Assembly: GCA_023461075.1 (NCBI GenBank)
Contig: JAEWNY010000089.1
Location: 1 to 44,719, forward strand
Direction: 5' to 3'
DNA: 44,719 bases
From: Pseudomonadota bacterium
Lineage (GTDB): Bacteria > Pseudomonadota > Gammaproteobacteria > Xanthomonadales > Xanthomonadaceae
The position numbers and the translations under genes are program-made. Below are positions 24,033 through 32,273 of the stretch, piece after piece; the first letter of the stretch is position 1; each line of letters begins with the position of its first letter. The notes under the pieces are model-generated. The model was not told the origin of the DNA, did no database searches, and saw only the letters and a program-made list of their open reading frames with translations.

Positions 24033-25021
24033 GCCGGTGCCTTGCCTGCGGCGCGCGTGCGGGCCAGTGCGGCGCAGCTGTCCACCGCAGCGAAGAGACT
24101 CGACGGATCGGCGATGCCGCGACCGGCGATGTCGAGTGCGGTGCCGTGATCGACTGCAACACGCGGGAACGGCAGGCCGAGCGTGATGTTGACCGCCTGG
24201 TCCAACCCCGCGCTCTTCAACACCGGCAGTCCCTGGTCGTGGTACATCGCCAGCACCGCATCGAAACCCGGCAGCTTGTCCGGCAGGAAGGCGGTATCGG
24301 CCGGCAGCGGGCCGGCCAGCGCCATGCCTTCGCCACGCAGTCGTTCGAGCACGGGGATGATGATGTCGATCTCCTCGCGGCCCAGGTGGCCTTGCTCGCC
24401 GGCATGCGGGTTGAGTCCGAGTACCGCAATGCGCGGCGCCTCGATGCCGAAGTCCGCGCGCAGCGCCGCCTCGGTGATCCGCAATGTGCGCGCAAGCAAC
24501 TCCGGGCTCACCGCATCGGCCACTTCACGCAAGGGCAAGTGGGTGGTGGCGAGCGCCACCCGCAAGTCCGGACGCGCCAGCATCATCACCACCTCGCGCC
24601 CGCACAGCGAGGCCAGCAACTCGGTGGTGCCGCTGTAGGCGATACCGCCTGCGTTGATCGTGGCCTTGTGGGTCGGCCCGGTGACCAGGCCATCGCAGTC
24701 CCCGCGCAGGCAGCAGCGCGCGGCCTCCACCAGCGATGCGTGCACGGCTGCGGCGTTGGCGGGATCGGGCTGGCCAAACGCCGGTGGTGGGCCGGGGAGG
24801 GGGATGTCGACAACGCGCAGCTCGCCCGGTTTGCTTGCAGGGGCATCGGCAGGCAGCAGGCGCAGCGGCAGGCCAACGGCATCGGCGGCACGCTCGAGCG
24901 TGGCCGCATCCCCGAAACAGATCAGGTCAAAGGCGTCCGCCGGTCGTTGCGCAAGGCGGACGCACAACTCGGGGCCGACGCCGGCGGGTTCACCCGGCAC
25001 CAGCGCCAGGCGGGGACGCAT
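24029..25021 (-). CDS. pdxA: 4-hydroxythreonine-4-phosphate dehydrogenase PdxA
   Basis: 330 residues. An NAD-dependent oxidation step of pyridoxal 5'-phosphate synthesis. Metal-binding and catalytic segments: GEPAGVGPEL near the N-terminus, TGPTHKATINAGG, LGLNPHAGEQG, AMYHDQGLPVLK and VDHGTALDIAG. The ATG follows the surA stop by a single base, as in E. coli surA-pdxA. Cytoplasmic. Confidence 0.96.
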   Translation of the reverse strand: MRPRLALVPGEPAGVGPELCVRLAQRPADAFDLICFGDAATLERAADAVGLPLRLLPADAPASKPGELRVVDIPLPGPPPAFGQPDPANAAAVHASLVEAARCCLRGDCDGLVTGPTHKATINAGGIAYSGTTELLASLCGREVVMMLARPDLRVALATTHLPLREVADAVSPELLARTLRITEAALRADFGIEAPRIAVLGLNPHAGEQGHLGREEIDIIIPVLERLRGEGMALAGPLPADTAFLPDKLPGFDAVLAMYHDQGLPVLKSAGLDQAVNITLGLPFPRVAVDHGTALDIAGRGIADPSSLFAAVDSCAALARTRAAGKAPA

Positions 25022-25022
25022 T

Positions 25023-26348
25023 TCAGCTGCCGTTGCCGGCCGGCTGGGCGCCGATCACCGTTTCGCTGCGGATGTCGACGTAGGCGTCGCCACGCATTTC
25101 CTGCAGGAAGCGGGTGTATTCGTCTTCCAGCTTGCGGCGGCCGATGGTTTCGCGGATCGCCGAGCGTTGCTGCTCGGTCCCGGTATTGGCATCGGTCTGG
25201 CGGCGCTCGATGACTTGGAGGATGTGCCATCCGCCGGGAGACTGCACCACCGGGGTGAATTCGCCATCGCGCAGGGCGGCGACGCGCGGGCCGAGGTCGG
25301 GGCCGAAGGAATCGGTGGTCATCCAGCCAAGATCGCCACCACGCTCGCGGCTGTTGGCATCCTGCGATTCCTCCTGCGCCAGCTTGGCGAAATCCGCGCC
25401 ACCGGCCAGGCGTGCGCGGATCGTCTCGGCCTTGGCTTTGGCGGCCGCATCGTCGCCATTGATGAGGATGTGGCGGACGTGGTACTGGGTCACCTGCGAA
25501 GGCGTGGCCGCCGCGCCGCTGCGGGTCTCGACCAGGCGCAGCAGCTGGAAGCCGCTGCTGCCACGGATCGGGCCGAGGATCTGGCCGGCCTGCATCGCCT
25601 TGACCTGCTGGGCGAACGCGGGCGGGATCTCCGATTCCGGACGCCAGCCAAGGTCGCCACCCTCAAGCGCGTTCGGGCTGTCCGAGTAGCGTACCGCCGC
25701 CGCCGCGAAGTCCATCTCGCCCCGGTCGATCAGGCCCTTGATGCCATCGATCTTCTGCTGACCTGTGGCGATCTGCTCGGCGGTGGCACCTTCCGGCAGC
25801 GCGACCAGGATGTGAGCCAGGTGGTATTGGGTGCCACCGGCGGCGCCGGTCTGCTGCGCCATCGCGGCATTCACCTCGGCCTCGCTGACCGAGACGCGGC
25901 TCTGGGCGAAGCTCTGGCGCATGCGCTGGATGGTGATTTCATCGCGCAGGGTGTCGCGGAAGTCGGCCATGCTGAGGCCGTCGCGGGCGACCTGCGCCTG
26001 CAACTGGTCGAGCGACATGTTGTTCTGCTGGGCGATGTTGCCCATCGCCTGGTCGATCTCCTGGTCGGCCACCCGCACGCCGCTTTCCTGTGCCCGCGAG
26101 ACCTGCAGGCGGGTCAGGATCAGCCGCTCCAGCACCTGCTTGGCCAGCACGTCGCGCGGCGGCAGCTGGCCCGGGTTGCTGGCGTACTGCGCAGTCACGT
26201 TGGCGATGGCGCGGTCCAGTTCGCTCTGCAGGATGACATCCTCGTTGACGACGGCGGCGATGCGGTCGACCGGCTGGGTCTGGGCATGCAACGCAATCGG
26301 TGCGAATGCCAGCGCGGCGGCCAGCAGGAAGGCGCGGGGTTTCATCAT
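25023..26348 (-). CDS. surA: Periplasmic chaperone and peptidyl-prolyl isomerase SurA
   Basis: 441 residues. A signal peptide ends at ALHA (about residue 22). The SurA N-domain begins PVDRIAAVVNEDVILQSELDRAI. Two parvulin (PPIC) domains are visible, with HLAHILVALPEGA, GGDLGWRPESEIP and later YHVRHILINGDDA, RERGGDLGWMTTDSFGP. The product escorts outer-membrane proteins, LptD among them, through the periplasm. The start is ATGATG with the first ATG overlapping the lptD stop (ATGA); the second ATG (26345) is equally possible. Confidence 0.96.
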   Translation of the reverse strand: MMKPRAFLLAAALAFAPIALHAQTQPVDRIAAVVNEDVILQSELDRAIANVTAQYASNPGQLPPRDVLAKQVLERLILTRLQVSRAQESGVRVADQEIDQAMGNIAQQNNMSLDQLQAQVARDGLSMADFRDTLRDEITIQRMRQSFAQSRVSVSEAEVNAAMAQQTGAAGGTQYHLAHILVALPEGATAEQIATGQQKIDGIKGLIDRGEMDFAAAAVRYSDSPNALEGGDLGWRPESEIPPAFAQQVKAMQAGQILGPIRGSSGFQLLRLVETRSGAAATPSQVTQYHVRHILINGDDAAAKAKAETIRARLAGGADFAKLAQEESQDANSRERGGDLGWMTTDSFGPDLGPRVAALRDGEFTPVVQSPGGWHILQVIERRQTDANTGTEQQRSAIRETIGRRKLEDEYTRFLQEMRGDAYVDIRSETVIGAQPAGNGS

Positions 26349-28834
26349 GGCGTGGTGGGGTCCGGTTCGGGATCCGCCGGCGCGTTCGTGATCGAAGGCG
26401 GCGGCACGAGGTAGAGGTCGTCTCGGTAGTAGCCGAGAATAGCACGGCGCAGTGTACGCCTCGTATCCTGGCCGGCGGAGCCGAGACCCTTGAATTCGAT
26501 CTCCAGCATGATGCTGTCGTTCAGGTCGCCTTCGCGGTTGTGGATGTACTGCCGGCCGACCAGGCGCACCGCGATGCAGCAGCTGTCCCATTGCACGCCG
26601 GCGACCGTCTCGAGCGCCTTGCGGTCCTTGATCGAGTAGTAATAGCGGCCGACCAGACTCCAGGTGGGATTGATCGGGTAGAGGAAGGACAGGTCGGCCT
26701 GCTCGATCAGGTCCGGGTTGTTGTACAGCCGGTCGAACGGCAATTGCGGGTTGTACAGCGGGTTGCGGCGATGCCTATAAGCAAGGTTGACGATGCCGTC
26801 GTCCTTGAGCAGATAGCGCGCGCGGAAGGAAGCGAGGTCCTGCCGGCGGCCCTTCGGGTCCCATTGATAGGAAGCCCCGATCAGCCAGCGGTCCGACGGC
26901 GCCCAGTTCGCATCGGCCACCCAGGCCGAGCGGCCTTTCTCCACCGGCGTTTCCCACGGATAGGCGGTGACCCTCATGTCTTCCAGATAATGGATCTGGC
27001 CAAGGCTGGCGTTGAACTTCTCGAAGCCATCGCGATCACGCAGGATGCGCGTGGTCACTGCGGTGGTGAACTGGTTGGCGTCGCTCTGGCGATCGGCGCT
27101 GCTGTAGCGATTGTCGCGGAACAGCTGGCCCCAGCCGAAGGTCAGAGGCACCGTGTCGAACAAGGGCAGCATCGACTGGTCGCGATAGGGCGAGCGCACG
27201 TAGAAAACACGGGGTTCGAGCGTCTGCACGAAACCTTCGCCCTTGCGCTGGAACTCGCGGTCGAACTGCAACCCGGCGTCCACCGAATAAATCGGCAGGT
27301 TGCGGCTCGGGTTGCGTTCCAGGAACGCGGCATCCATGGCAGGCGAATAGGGAATGCCCTGCGCGACGGCGGCCGCCTGCGCGCGGCTGGTCGCGATCTG
27401 GTTCGCCAAGGCGTCATCCAGTTGATAGCCGGTGTATCGCCAGGCCACGGTTGGGCGGACGAACCAGCCGGCGCCTTCCAGAGGCAGGGTCACATAGGGC
27501 TTGAGATCGATGCGCGAGCCGCCCGGAACCCCGATCCGCGGCCCGAAAGGCTGATAGTCGGCGTTAATGTTCCGGTAAGACGAGTGCTGGAATCGCACAA
27601 GTTCGCTTTCCAGGCCGAGCCGCAAAAGGCTGCCGAAAGGTTGCTCCCAATTGAAATAGGCGCGGGGCAGGCGGTCGTAGGGCAGGCTGGCATTGGTCAG
27701 CGTGTAGTCCGCCAGTTGCCAGTGGTCCGCGGTCAAGCCCGCATCCCAGTAGCGCCCGCGCCCGTACAGCCCGACTTCGCTTAGGGCGGAATAGGCGGAT
27801 ACGCCCATCGACGAATTGTTGAAGTCCTCGAAGTAGCGCGGATCGCTGATCCACATCACGTTGGCCCGTGCCTGCCAGTGTCGGGTCAGGTTCTGATAGG
27901 CACCGAAGTTGACGAAGCCGCGATCCCGGTCGCGGAGCTTGTCCTTGGGCATCCACAGCGCACGCAGGGTGCCGGCGCCGGCTTCGTTGAGATAGCGGAA
28001 TTCGCCGCCGAGCGCCAAGCCTCGCTTGGTCATGATCCTGGGCGACAGGGTCAGGTCGTAGTTGGGCGCCAGGTTGAAATAGATCGGCTGCTTGTAGTCG
28101 AAACCATTGCGGCTGGAATTGGAGATCGAGGGAAACAGCAGGCCGGTCTGGCGGCGCTCGTCGATCGGGAACTTGAACCACGGCACGTACAGCACCGGTA
28201 CCTTTCCGATCCGCAGCGTCGCATTGCGGGCAACCGCGAAGCCTTCTTCGGTATCGACGTCGATGCGGTTGGCGACCACGCGCCAGTGTTCCTCGCCGGG
28301 CGGGCAGGTGGTGTAGGTGGAACCGAACAGGCTCGACTGCTCCCCCTGCAGCTCGATCCGCTCGGCACCGCCATGGCCACGGCGTTCGGTCAGCTGGTAA
28401 TGGATCCCTTCGATCCTGTGGGTTTCCTCGCCCTGGCTGCCACTGGCGCGCTCTGCGGTGATGCGGAAGCCGGGATCCTGGAAGCGGACATTGCCTTCCG
28501 CGACGTAAGTGTCCGTATTGGTATCGAAGGTGACGTTGTCAGCGCCCAGGAACTGGTCGCCGCGGCGCAGTTCGACATTGCCGCTCAGCACAGGGATCTC
28601 GGTGGTGCCGCTGGCCGCGTCGCCGGCGACGTCGGTCGGGAGCGTGCTCGGCTTGGGGCCGGTGCCGCGGCGGCCGGATACCGGCACGTTGTCGAACGCG
28701 GGCACCGCATCGCGGATCGGGCAGAGCCCGTAATCCGGCGGCATGTCGGTGTCCTGCGCGATGGCCGGCAGGGCGAATGCGATGGCGAAGGGCAGGGGGA
28801 GCAGTGTCAGGCTAGGGCGCACGCGTCCGTCCAT
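26345..28834 (-). CDS. lptD: LPS-assembly outer-membrane protein LptD
   Basis: 829 residues from the ATG at 28834; an ATG at 28867 would give a longer signal sequence, and neither has a clear ribosome binding site. A signal peptide (LTLLPLPFAIAFALPAIAQ) precedes the beta-jellyroll domain (GNVELRRGDQFLGADNVTFDTNTDTYVAEGNV) and a long beta-barrel with alternating aromatic strands. The four cysteines that form the interdomain disulfides of E. coli LptD have counterparts: Cys38, Cys177, and the Cys752-Cys753 pair. With LptE it inserts lipopolysaccharide in the outer leaflet. First of the superoperon; its own chaperone gene surA follows. Confidence 0.95.
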   Translation of the reverse strand: MDGRVRPSLTLLPLPFAIAFALPAIAQDTDMPPDYGLCPIRDAVPAFDNVPVSGRRGTGPKPSTLPTDVAGDAASGTTEIPVLSGNVELRRGDQFLGADNVTFDTNTDTYVAEGNVRFQDPGFRITAERASGSQGEETHRIEGIHYQLTERRGHGGAERIELQGEQSSLFGSTYTTCPPGEEHWRVVANRIDVDTEEGFAVARNATLRIGKVPVLYVPWFKFPIDERRQTGLLFPSISNSSRNGFDYKQPIYFNLAPNYDLTLSPRIMTKRGLALGGEFRYLNEAGAGTLRALWMPKDKLRDRDRGFVNFGAYQNLTRHWQARANVMWISDPRYFEDFNNSSMGVSAYSALSEVGLYGRGRYWDAGLTADHWQLADYTLTNASLPYDRLPRAYFNWEQPFGSLLRLGLESELVRFQHSSYRNINADYQPFGPRIGVPGGSRIDLKPYVTLPLEGAGWFVRPTVAWRYTGYQLDDALANQIATSRAQAAAVAQGIPYSPAMDAAFLERNPSRNLPIYSVDAGLQFDREFQRKGEGFVQTLEPRVFYVRSPYRDQSMLPLFDTVPLTFGWGQLFRDNRYSSADRQSDANQFTTAVTTRILRDRDGFEKFNASLGQIHYLEDMRVTAYPWETPVEKGRSAWVADANWAPSDRWLIGASYQWDPKGRRQDLASFRARYLLKDDGIVNLAYRHRRNPLYNPQLPFDRLYNNPDLIEQADLSFLYPINPTWSLVGRYYYSIKDRKALETVAGVQWDSCCIAVRLVGRQYIHNREGDLNDSIMLEIEFKGLGSAGQDTRRTLRRAILGYYRDDLYLVPPPSITNAPADPEPDPTTP

Positions 28835-28934
28835 GAAGGCTTGTAATCGGCGGCTAGCTTGCCGCATCGGTCGTGAAGCGGCAATGCGGGACGTGTCCCC
28901 GTTCAGTCGCAATCGGGCCTCGACGGTGTAGGGC

Positions 28935-29849
28935 TCAGCCGTCCAGCGCCCGCACATGCGCCACCGCGCAGGCGGCGAGGGCATCGAGGTCGTAGCCGCC
29001 TTCGAGCATCGCTACCATGCGCCCGCCGGCGTGGCGATCGGCGATCCGGCGCAGCTCGGTGGTCAGCCATGCGTAGTCATCGGCTTCGAGATTGAGCGAG
29101 GCCAGCGGATCGGCGCGGTGGGCATCGAAGCCGGCGGAGACCAGCAGCAGCTGCGGGGCGAAGGCATCGATCGCCGGCAGCAGCTCCTGCGTCCAGGTGC
29201 TGCGGAATGTCGCGGGCGAGGTGTCCCCGAGGACCGGTCGGTTGAATATGTTGCCGACGCCGGTTTCATCGAATCCGCCGGTGTGCGGATACAGCGGCGC
29301 CTCGTGCGAGCTGGCGAACAGCACCCGCGGCTCGCGCTCGAAACAGGCTTGGGTGCCATTGCCGTGGTGGACGTCGAAATCGGCGATCGCCACCCGGTCG
29401 ATGCCGATCCGCAACGCGCGTGCCGCCACCACCGCGATGTTGTTGAACAGGCAGAACCCCATCGCCCGCCGGGGTTCTGCATGGTGCCCGGGAGGACGCA
29501 CCGCGCAGAAGGCGCGGCGCTCGGGGCCGCCCAGCACCCACTCCAGCGCGGCGATGCCGGCCCCCGCCGCATGTCGCGCAGCCAACAGGCTGCCCGGCGA
29601 GAACGCCGTGTCCGCATCGATGAACTCGACGCCCTCGGGCCGACGCGCCCAAAGATCGTCCAACAGCGCATCGGCATGCACGCGCATCAGGTCGGCAGGG
29701 TCGACGGCCGGCGCCTCGCACCATTCGGCACCGGGCAAGGCGGCCTTGAGCGCATCGACCACCACGCGCAGGCGTTCCGGGCGTTCGGGATGGCCGGGCC
29801 CGGTGTCGTGGGCCAGGCAGGCTTGGTGCGTATAGAGCCGCAGGCTCAC
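28935..29849 (-). CDS. Histone deacetylase-family (AcuC/HDAC) deacetylase
   Basis: 304 residues, class II-like bacterial HDAC. Zn and catalytic motifs: RPPGHHAEP (paired His), DFDVHHGNGTQACF and SAGFDAHRADPLASL, then LEGGYDLDALA at the end. Such enzymes remove acetyl or similar acyl groups from lysines, acetylpolyamines or small amides; the substrate here is unknown. GTG start at 29849 overlaps the adenosyltransferase stop (GTGA); a longer open frame upstream lacks homology. About 100 bases separate it from lptD. Confidence 0.92.
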   Translation of the reverse strand: MSLRLYTHQACLAHDTGPGHPERPERLRVVVDALKAALPGAEWCEAPAVDPADLMRVHADALLDDLWARRPEGVEFIDADTAFSPGSLLAARHAAGAGIAALEWVLGGPERRAFCAVRPPGHHAEPRRAMGFCLFNNIAVVAARALRIGIDRVAIADFDVHHGNGTQACFEREPRVLFASSHEAPLYPHTGGFDETGVGNIFNRPVLGDTSPATFRSTWTQELLPAIDAFAPQLLLVSAGFDAHRADPLASLNLEADDYAWLTTELRRIADRHAGGRMVAMLEGGYDLDALAACAVAHVRALDG

Positions 29850-30403
29850 CCGCGCCGGCGCTCGTGCTGCCAGAGCACCTCGCCGTGGCCGCTGGCGCGC
29901 GCCAGCACCCGGCACAGCACGAACAGCAGGTCGGACAGGCGGTTGAGGTAACGGATCGCCTGCGGGCGCACGTCCTCAACGCGCGAGAGCGCGACCGTCA
30001 TCCGCTCGGCGCGGCGCACCACGGTGCGGGCGATGTGGCAACGTGCAGCAGCCTCGCCACCGCCGGGCAGGATGAAATCCTTGAGCGGCGGCAGGTCTTC
30101 GTTGTGGTGGTCGAGGCGCTGCTCGAGGCGGTCGATGTCGTCATCGTCGATCGCTGCATGGCCGGGAATGCACAACTCGCCGCCCAGGTCGAACAGCTGG
30201 TGTTGCACGGCGGTCAGCAACTGGCGGATGTCATCGCTGACGCCGTCGCTGGCCAGCACCAGGCCGATGCAGGAATTGGCCTCGTCGACGGTGCCGTAGG
30301 CCTCGACCCGCAGCGCGTCCTTGCCGATCCGGCTGCCGTCACCCAGGCCGGTACTGCCGTCATCGCCGGTGCGGGTGTAGATCTTGGAGAGGCGGTTGCC
30401 CAT
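29846..30403 (-). CDS. PduO-type ATP:cob(I)alamin adenosyltransferase
   Basis: 185 residues. It transfers the adenosyl group of ATP to cob(I)alamin, making coenzyme B12. Signatures: KIYTRTGDDGSTGLGDGSRIGKD (ATP site), RVEAYGTVDEANSCIGL, FILPGGGEAAARCHIARTVVRRAER and RYLNRLSDLLFVLCRVLAR. It lies 21 bases after the membrane protein gene at 30425-31015, which may import cobalamin, and overlaps the HDAC gene by 4 bases. No cobalamin biosynthesis genes are near, consistent with salvage. Confidence 0.95.
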   Translation of the reverse strand: MGNRLSKIYTRTGDDGSTGLGDGSRIGKDALRVEAYGTVDEANSCIGLVLASDGVSDDIRQLLTAVQHQLFDLGGELCIPGHAAIDDDDIDRLEQRLDHHNEDLPPLKDFILPGGGEAAARCHIARTVVRRAERMTVALSRVEDVRPQAIRYLNRLSDLLFVLCRVLARASGHGEVLWQHERRRG

Positions 30404-30424
30404 GCGCGGGGACGACGCGTGCGA

Positions 30425-31015
30425 TCAGGCGCCGACGCGGCGCGGCAGGCCCGCGTTGATCTGGGCGATGGCCGCATGCAGCGCGGCACCGATCGCGACA
30501 TACACGAACGTCGTGCCCATGTAGGGCCACAGCCAGTCGTTGTAGTTCTTCGCCCAGCCGGCGATCGATTTGTTGGCGACGACGTCGGTCATCCAGTAGA
30601 ACCCACCCTGCGAAAACAACTGGCAGGCCGCGACCGAAACCGCGACCGCAGCCGCAGCCTTGGCCAGCACCGCAGCCGGCTTGCCGGTTTGCTTCGACAG
30701 CCACATGCCGCCCGCCCAAAGGCTGAGATACGCCGGCACCAGCATCCAGTAACCGGGCGAAATGCAGTAGTGCTGCCAGAAATTCATGCCCTGCGCGGTG
30801 ATGACGATGTAGTCGACGACGACCGCCGTCAGCATCAGCATCGGGAACGCCCAGGCGGTCCAGCGGCGCAGGTACAGGCCGCCGGCGAAGAACACCGCCC
30901 ACGACGCGTCCGGGATCGCGGCGAAATGGTTGACGCGGGTCAGCGCCATCAGCGCGATGAGCGAAACCAGGAGGGCGATGTCGGCATTGCGGCCGCGCGG
31001 GGCGTTCAGGTTCAT
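30425..31015 (-). CDS. Membrane protein, candidate BtuM-type cobalamin transporter
   Basis: 196 residues, five or six hydrophobic helices (about 12-28, 40-60, 62-75, 88-105, 115-135, 165-187). Trp/Tyr-rich, with a single conserved-looking Cys84 in FWQHYCISPGYW within a hydrophobic segment. Solitary ECF S-component-like BtuM proteins of proteobacteria have similar size and use a membrane-embedded Cys (Cys80 in the Thiobacillus protein) to ligate cobalt. The gene directly precedes the corrinoid adenosyltransferase. The BtuM assignment is inference from size, Cys position and context; otherwise it is an uncharacterised DUF6580-like membrane protein. Confidence 0.6.
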   Translation of the reverse strand: MNLNAPRGRNADIALLVSLIALMALTRVNHFAAIPDASWAVFFAGGLYLRRWTAWAFPMLMLTAVVVDYIVITAQGMNFWQHYCISPGYWMLVPAYLSLWAGGMWLSKQTGKPAAVLAKAAAAVAVSVAACQLFSQGGFYWMTDVVANKSIAGWAKNYNDWLWPYMGTTFVYVAIGAALHAAIAQINAGLPRRVGA

Positions 31016-31042
31016 GGGCGAAATCTCGGCGTCGATGCCGCC

Positions 31043-31064
31043 ATTCTATCGCGCTCGTTATCAT
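31043..31064. promoter_or_regulatory. Back-to-back -10 elements in the candidate btuM/ubiH gap
   Basis: In the 55-base divergent gap, the - strand reads TAGAAT (31048-31043), 27 bases before the membrane protein ATG. The + strand reads TATCAT (31059-31064), 6 bases before the ubiH ATG (31071). The latter has no Shine-Dalgarno sequence, as expected for a leaderless transcript. -35 hexamers are poor on both sides. Confidence 0.4.
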
Positions 31065-31070
31065 CCACGC

Positions 31071-32273
31071 ATGAGTACGCGACATGACATCGTGATCGTC
31101 GGCGGCGGACTGGTCGGCGCCAGTCTCGCGCTGGCCCTTGAGCCACTGGGACTGGACGTGGCGATGGTCGAAGCCACGCCAGCGGCTACGTTGCCCGCCG
31201 TCTTCGACGAACGCAACCTCAGCCTGGCCGAAGCGACCTGTCATGCGCTCGAGGCGCTCAAGGTCTGGCCATTGCTCAAGACTGCATCGCCGATCCGCCG
31301 CATCCACGCCTCGCGCCAAGGCGACTTCGGACGGGTCGTGCTGGACGCGCGCGACCACGGGCGCGAAGCCTTCGGCCACGTCGTCGTCGCCCGCGATTTC
31401 GGCGAGGCGCTGGAGGCGCGATTGAGCAATGTCGCGTCACTCACGCGTTATCGGCCGGCGCGCTTCATCGGTACCACCCTGCGCGAGGATGGCCTGCGCG
31501 AAGTGCGAATCGCCGGCGACGATGGCGAGCAAGCACTTGAAACCCGGCTACTGGTCGGCGCCGATGGCATCGACAGCGCCGTGCGCAATGCCTTGGGCAT
31601 CGCCGCGCAGCGCCATGATTACCGGCAAACCTTGTTCGTTTGCCGCGTACGCGTATCCAAGGCACCTGACGGCACCGCCTGGGAGCGGCTCGGCGACCAT
31701 GGCCCGACCGCCTTGCTGCCGCGCGCCGATCGCCATTACGGCGTGGTGCATGGCGTCGATGCCGCCGAAGCCGATGCCGTCGCCGCACTCGATGAAGGCG
31801 CATGGCTGGCCCGCCTGCAACAGGCGTTCGGCTGGCGTGCCGGGCGTTTCCTCGCCAGCGGCGAACGCAGCCGTTATCCGGCTTTGCGGGTGGTGGCCGA
31901 CCGTCAGGTGGCCGCGCGCGCGGTGCTGCTCGGCAATGCCGCGCAATCGATTCATCCGATCGGAGCGCAAGGCTTCAATCTCGGCCTGCGCGATGCGCTG
32001 ACCCTGGTCGAGCAGATCGTCGCTCATGGCCTGGACGATGCCGAGCTGCTCGAAACCTACGCCGCGCGCCGGCGTGAGGACCGCGAACGCACGCTGGCGT
32101 TCTCCGATGGCATGGCGCGCGCCACCTCCAACGCGGCATGGTCGATGAGCCTGCTGCGCAGCGCCGGCATGGCCGCGCTGGCCCATTCGCCGCGACTGCG
32201 CGCGCAGATGGCGGCTGGCGGAATGGGCTATCGCGGCGACACGCCCGAACTCTGCCGGGAGGCGCGGACATGA
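31071..32273 (+). CDS. ubiH: UbiH-like FAD-dependent ubiquinone hydroxylase
   Basis: 400 residues. FAD-binding GGGLVGASLALAL at the N-terminus, VGADGIDSAVRNALG in the middle and GNAAQSIHPIGAQGFNLGLRDALTLVEQI near the C-terminus identify the UbiH/UbiF/Coq6 group of flavin monooxygenases, which hydroxylate the ubiquinone ring. The position that is usually His in GNAAH is Gln here. Homology starts at the ATG at 31071; the longer upstream frame overlaps the divergent gene. The stop overlaps a second family member, so the pair may handle different ring positions. Confidence 0.9.
   Translation: MSTRHDIVIVGGGLVGASLALALEPLGLDVAMVEATPAATLPAVFDERNLSLAEATCHALEALKVWPLLKTASPIRRIHASRQGDFGRVVLDARDHGREAFGHVVVARDFGEALEARLSNVASLTRYRPARFIGTTLREDGLREVRIAGDDGEQALETRLLVGADGIDSAVRNALGIAAQRHDYRQTLFVCRVRVSKAPDGTAWERLGDHGPTALLPRADRHYGVVHGVDAAEADAVAALDEGAWLARLQQAFGWRAGRFLASGERSRYPALRVVADRQVAARAVLLGNAAQSIHPIGAQGFNLGLRDALTLVEQIVAHGLDDAELLETYAARRREDRERTLAFSDGMARATSNAAWSMSLLRSAGMAALAHSPRLRAQMAAGGMGYRGDTPELCREART

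Noticed and set aside
24654..26414. Long open frames on the + strand across pdxA and surA
   Set aside because: His/Arg/Gly-rich products opposite clear housekeeping genes, explained by third-position GC bias.
31016..31070. Cobalamin riboswitch before the candidate BtuM operon
   Set aside because: A 55-base gap cannot hold the roughly 200-base element, and no B12-box sequence is seen.
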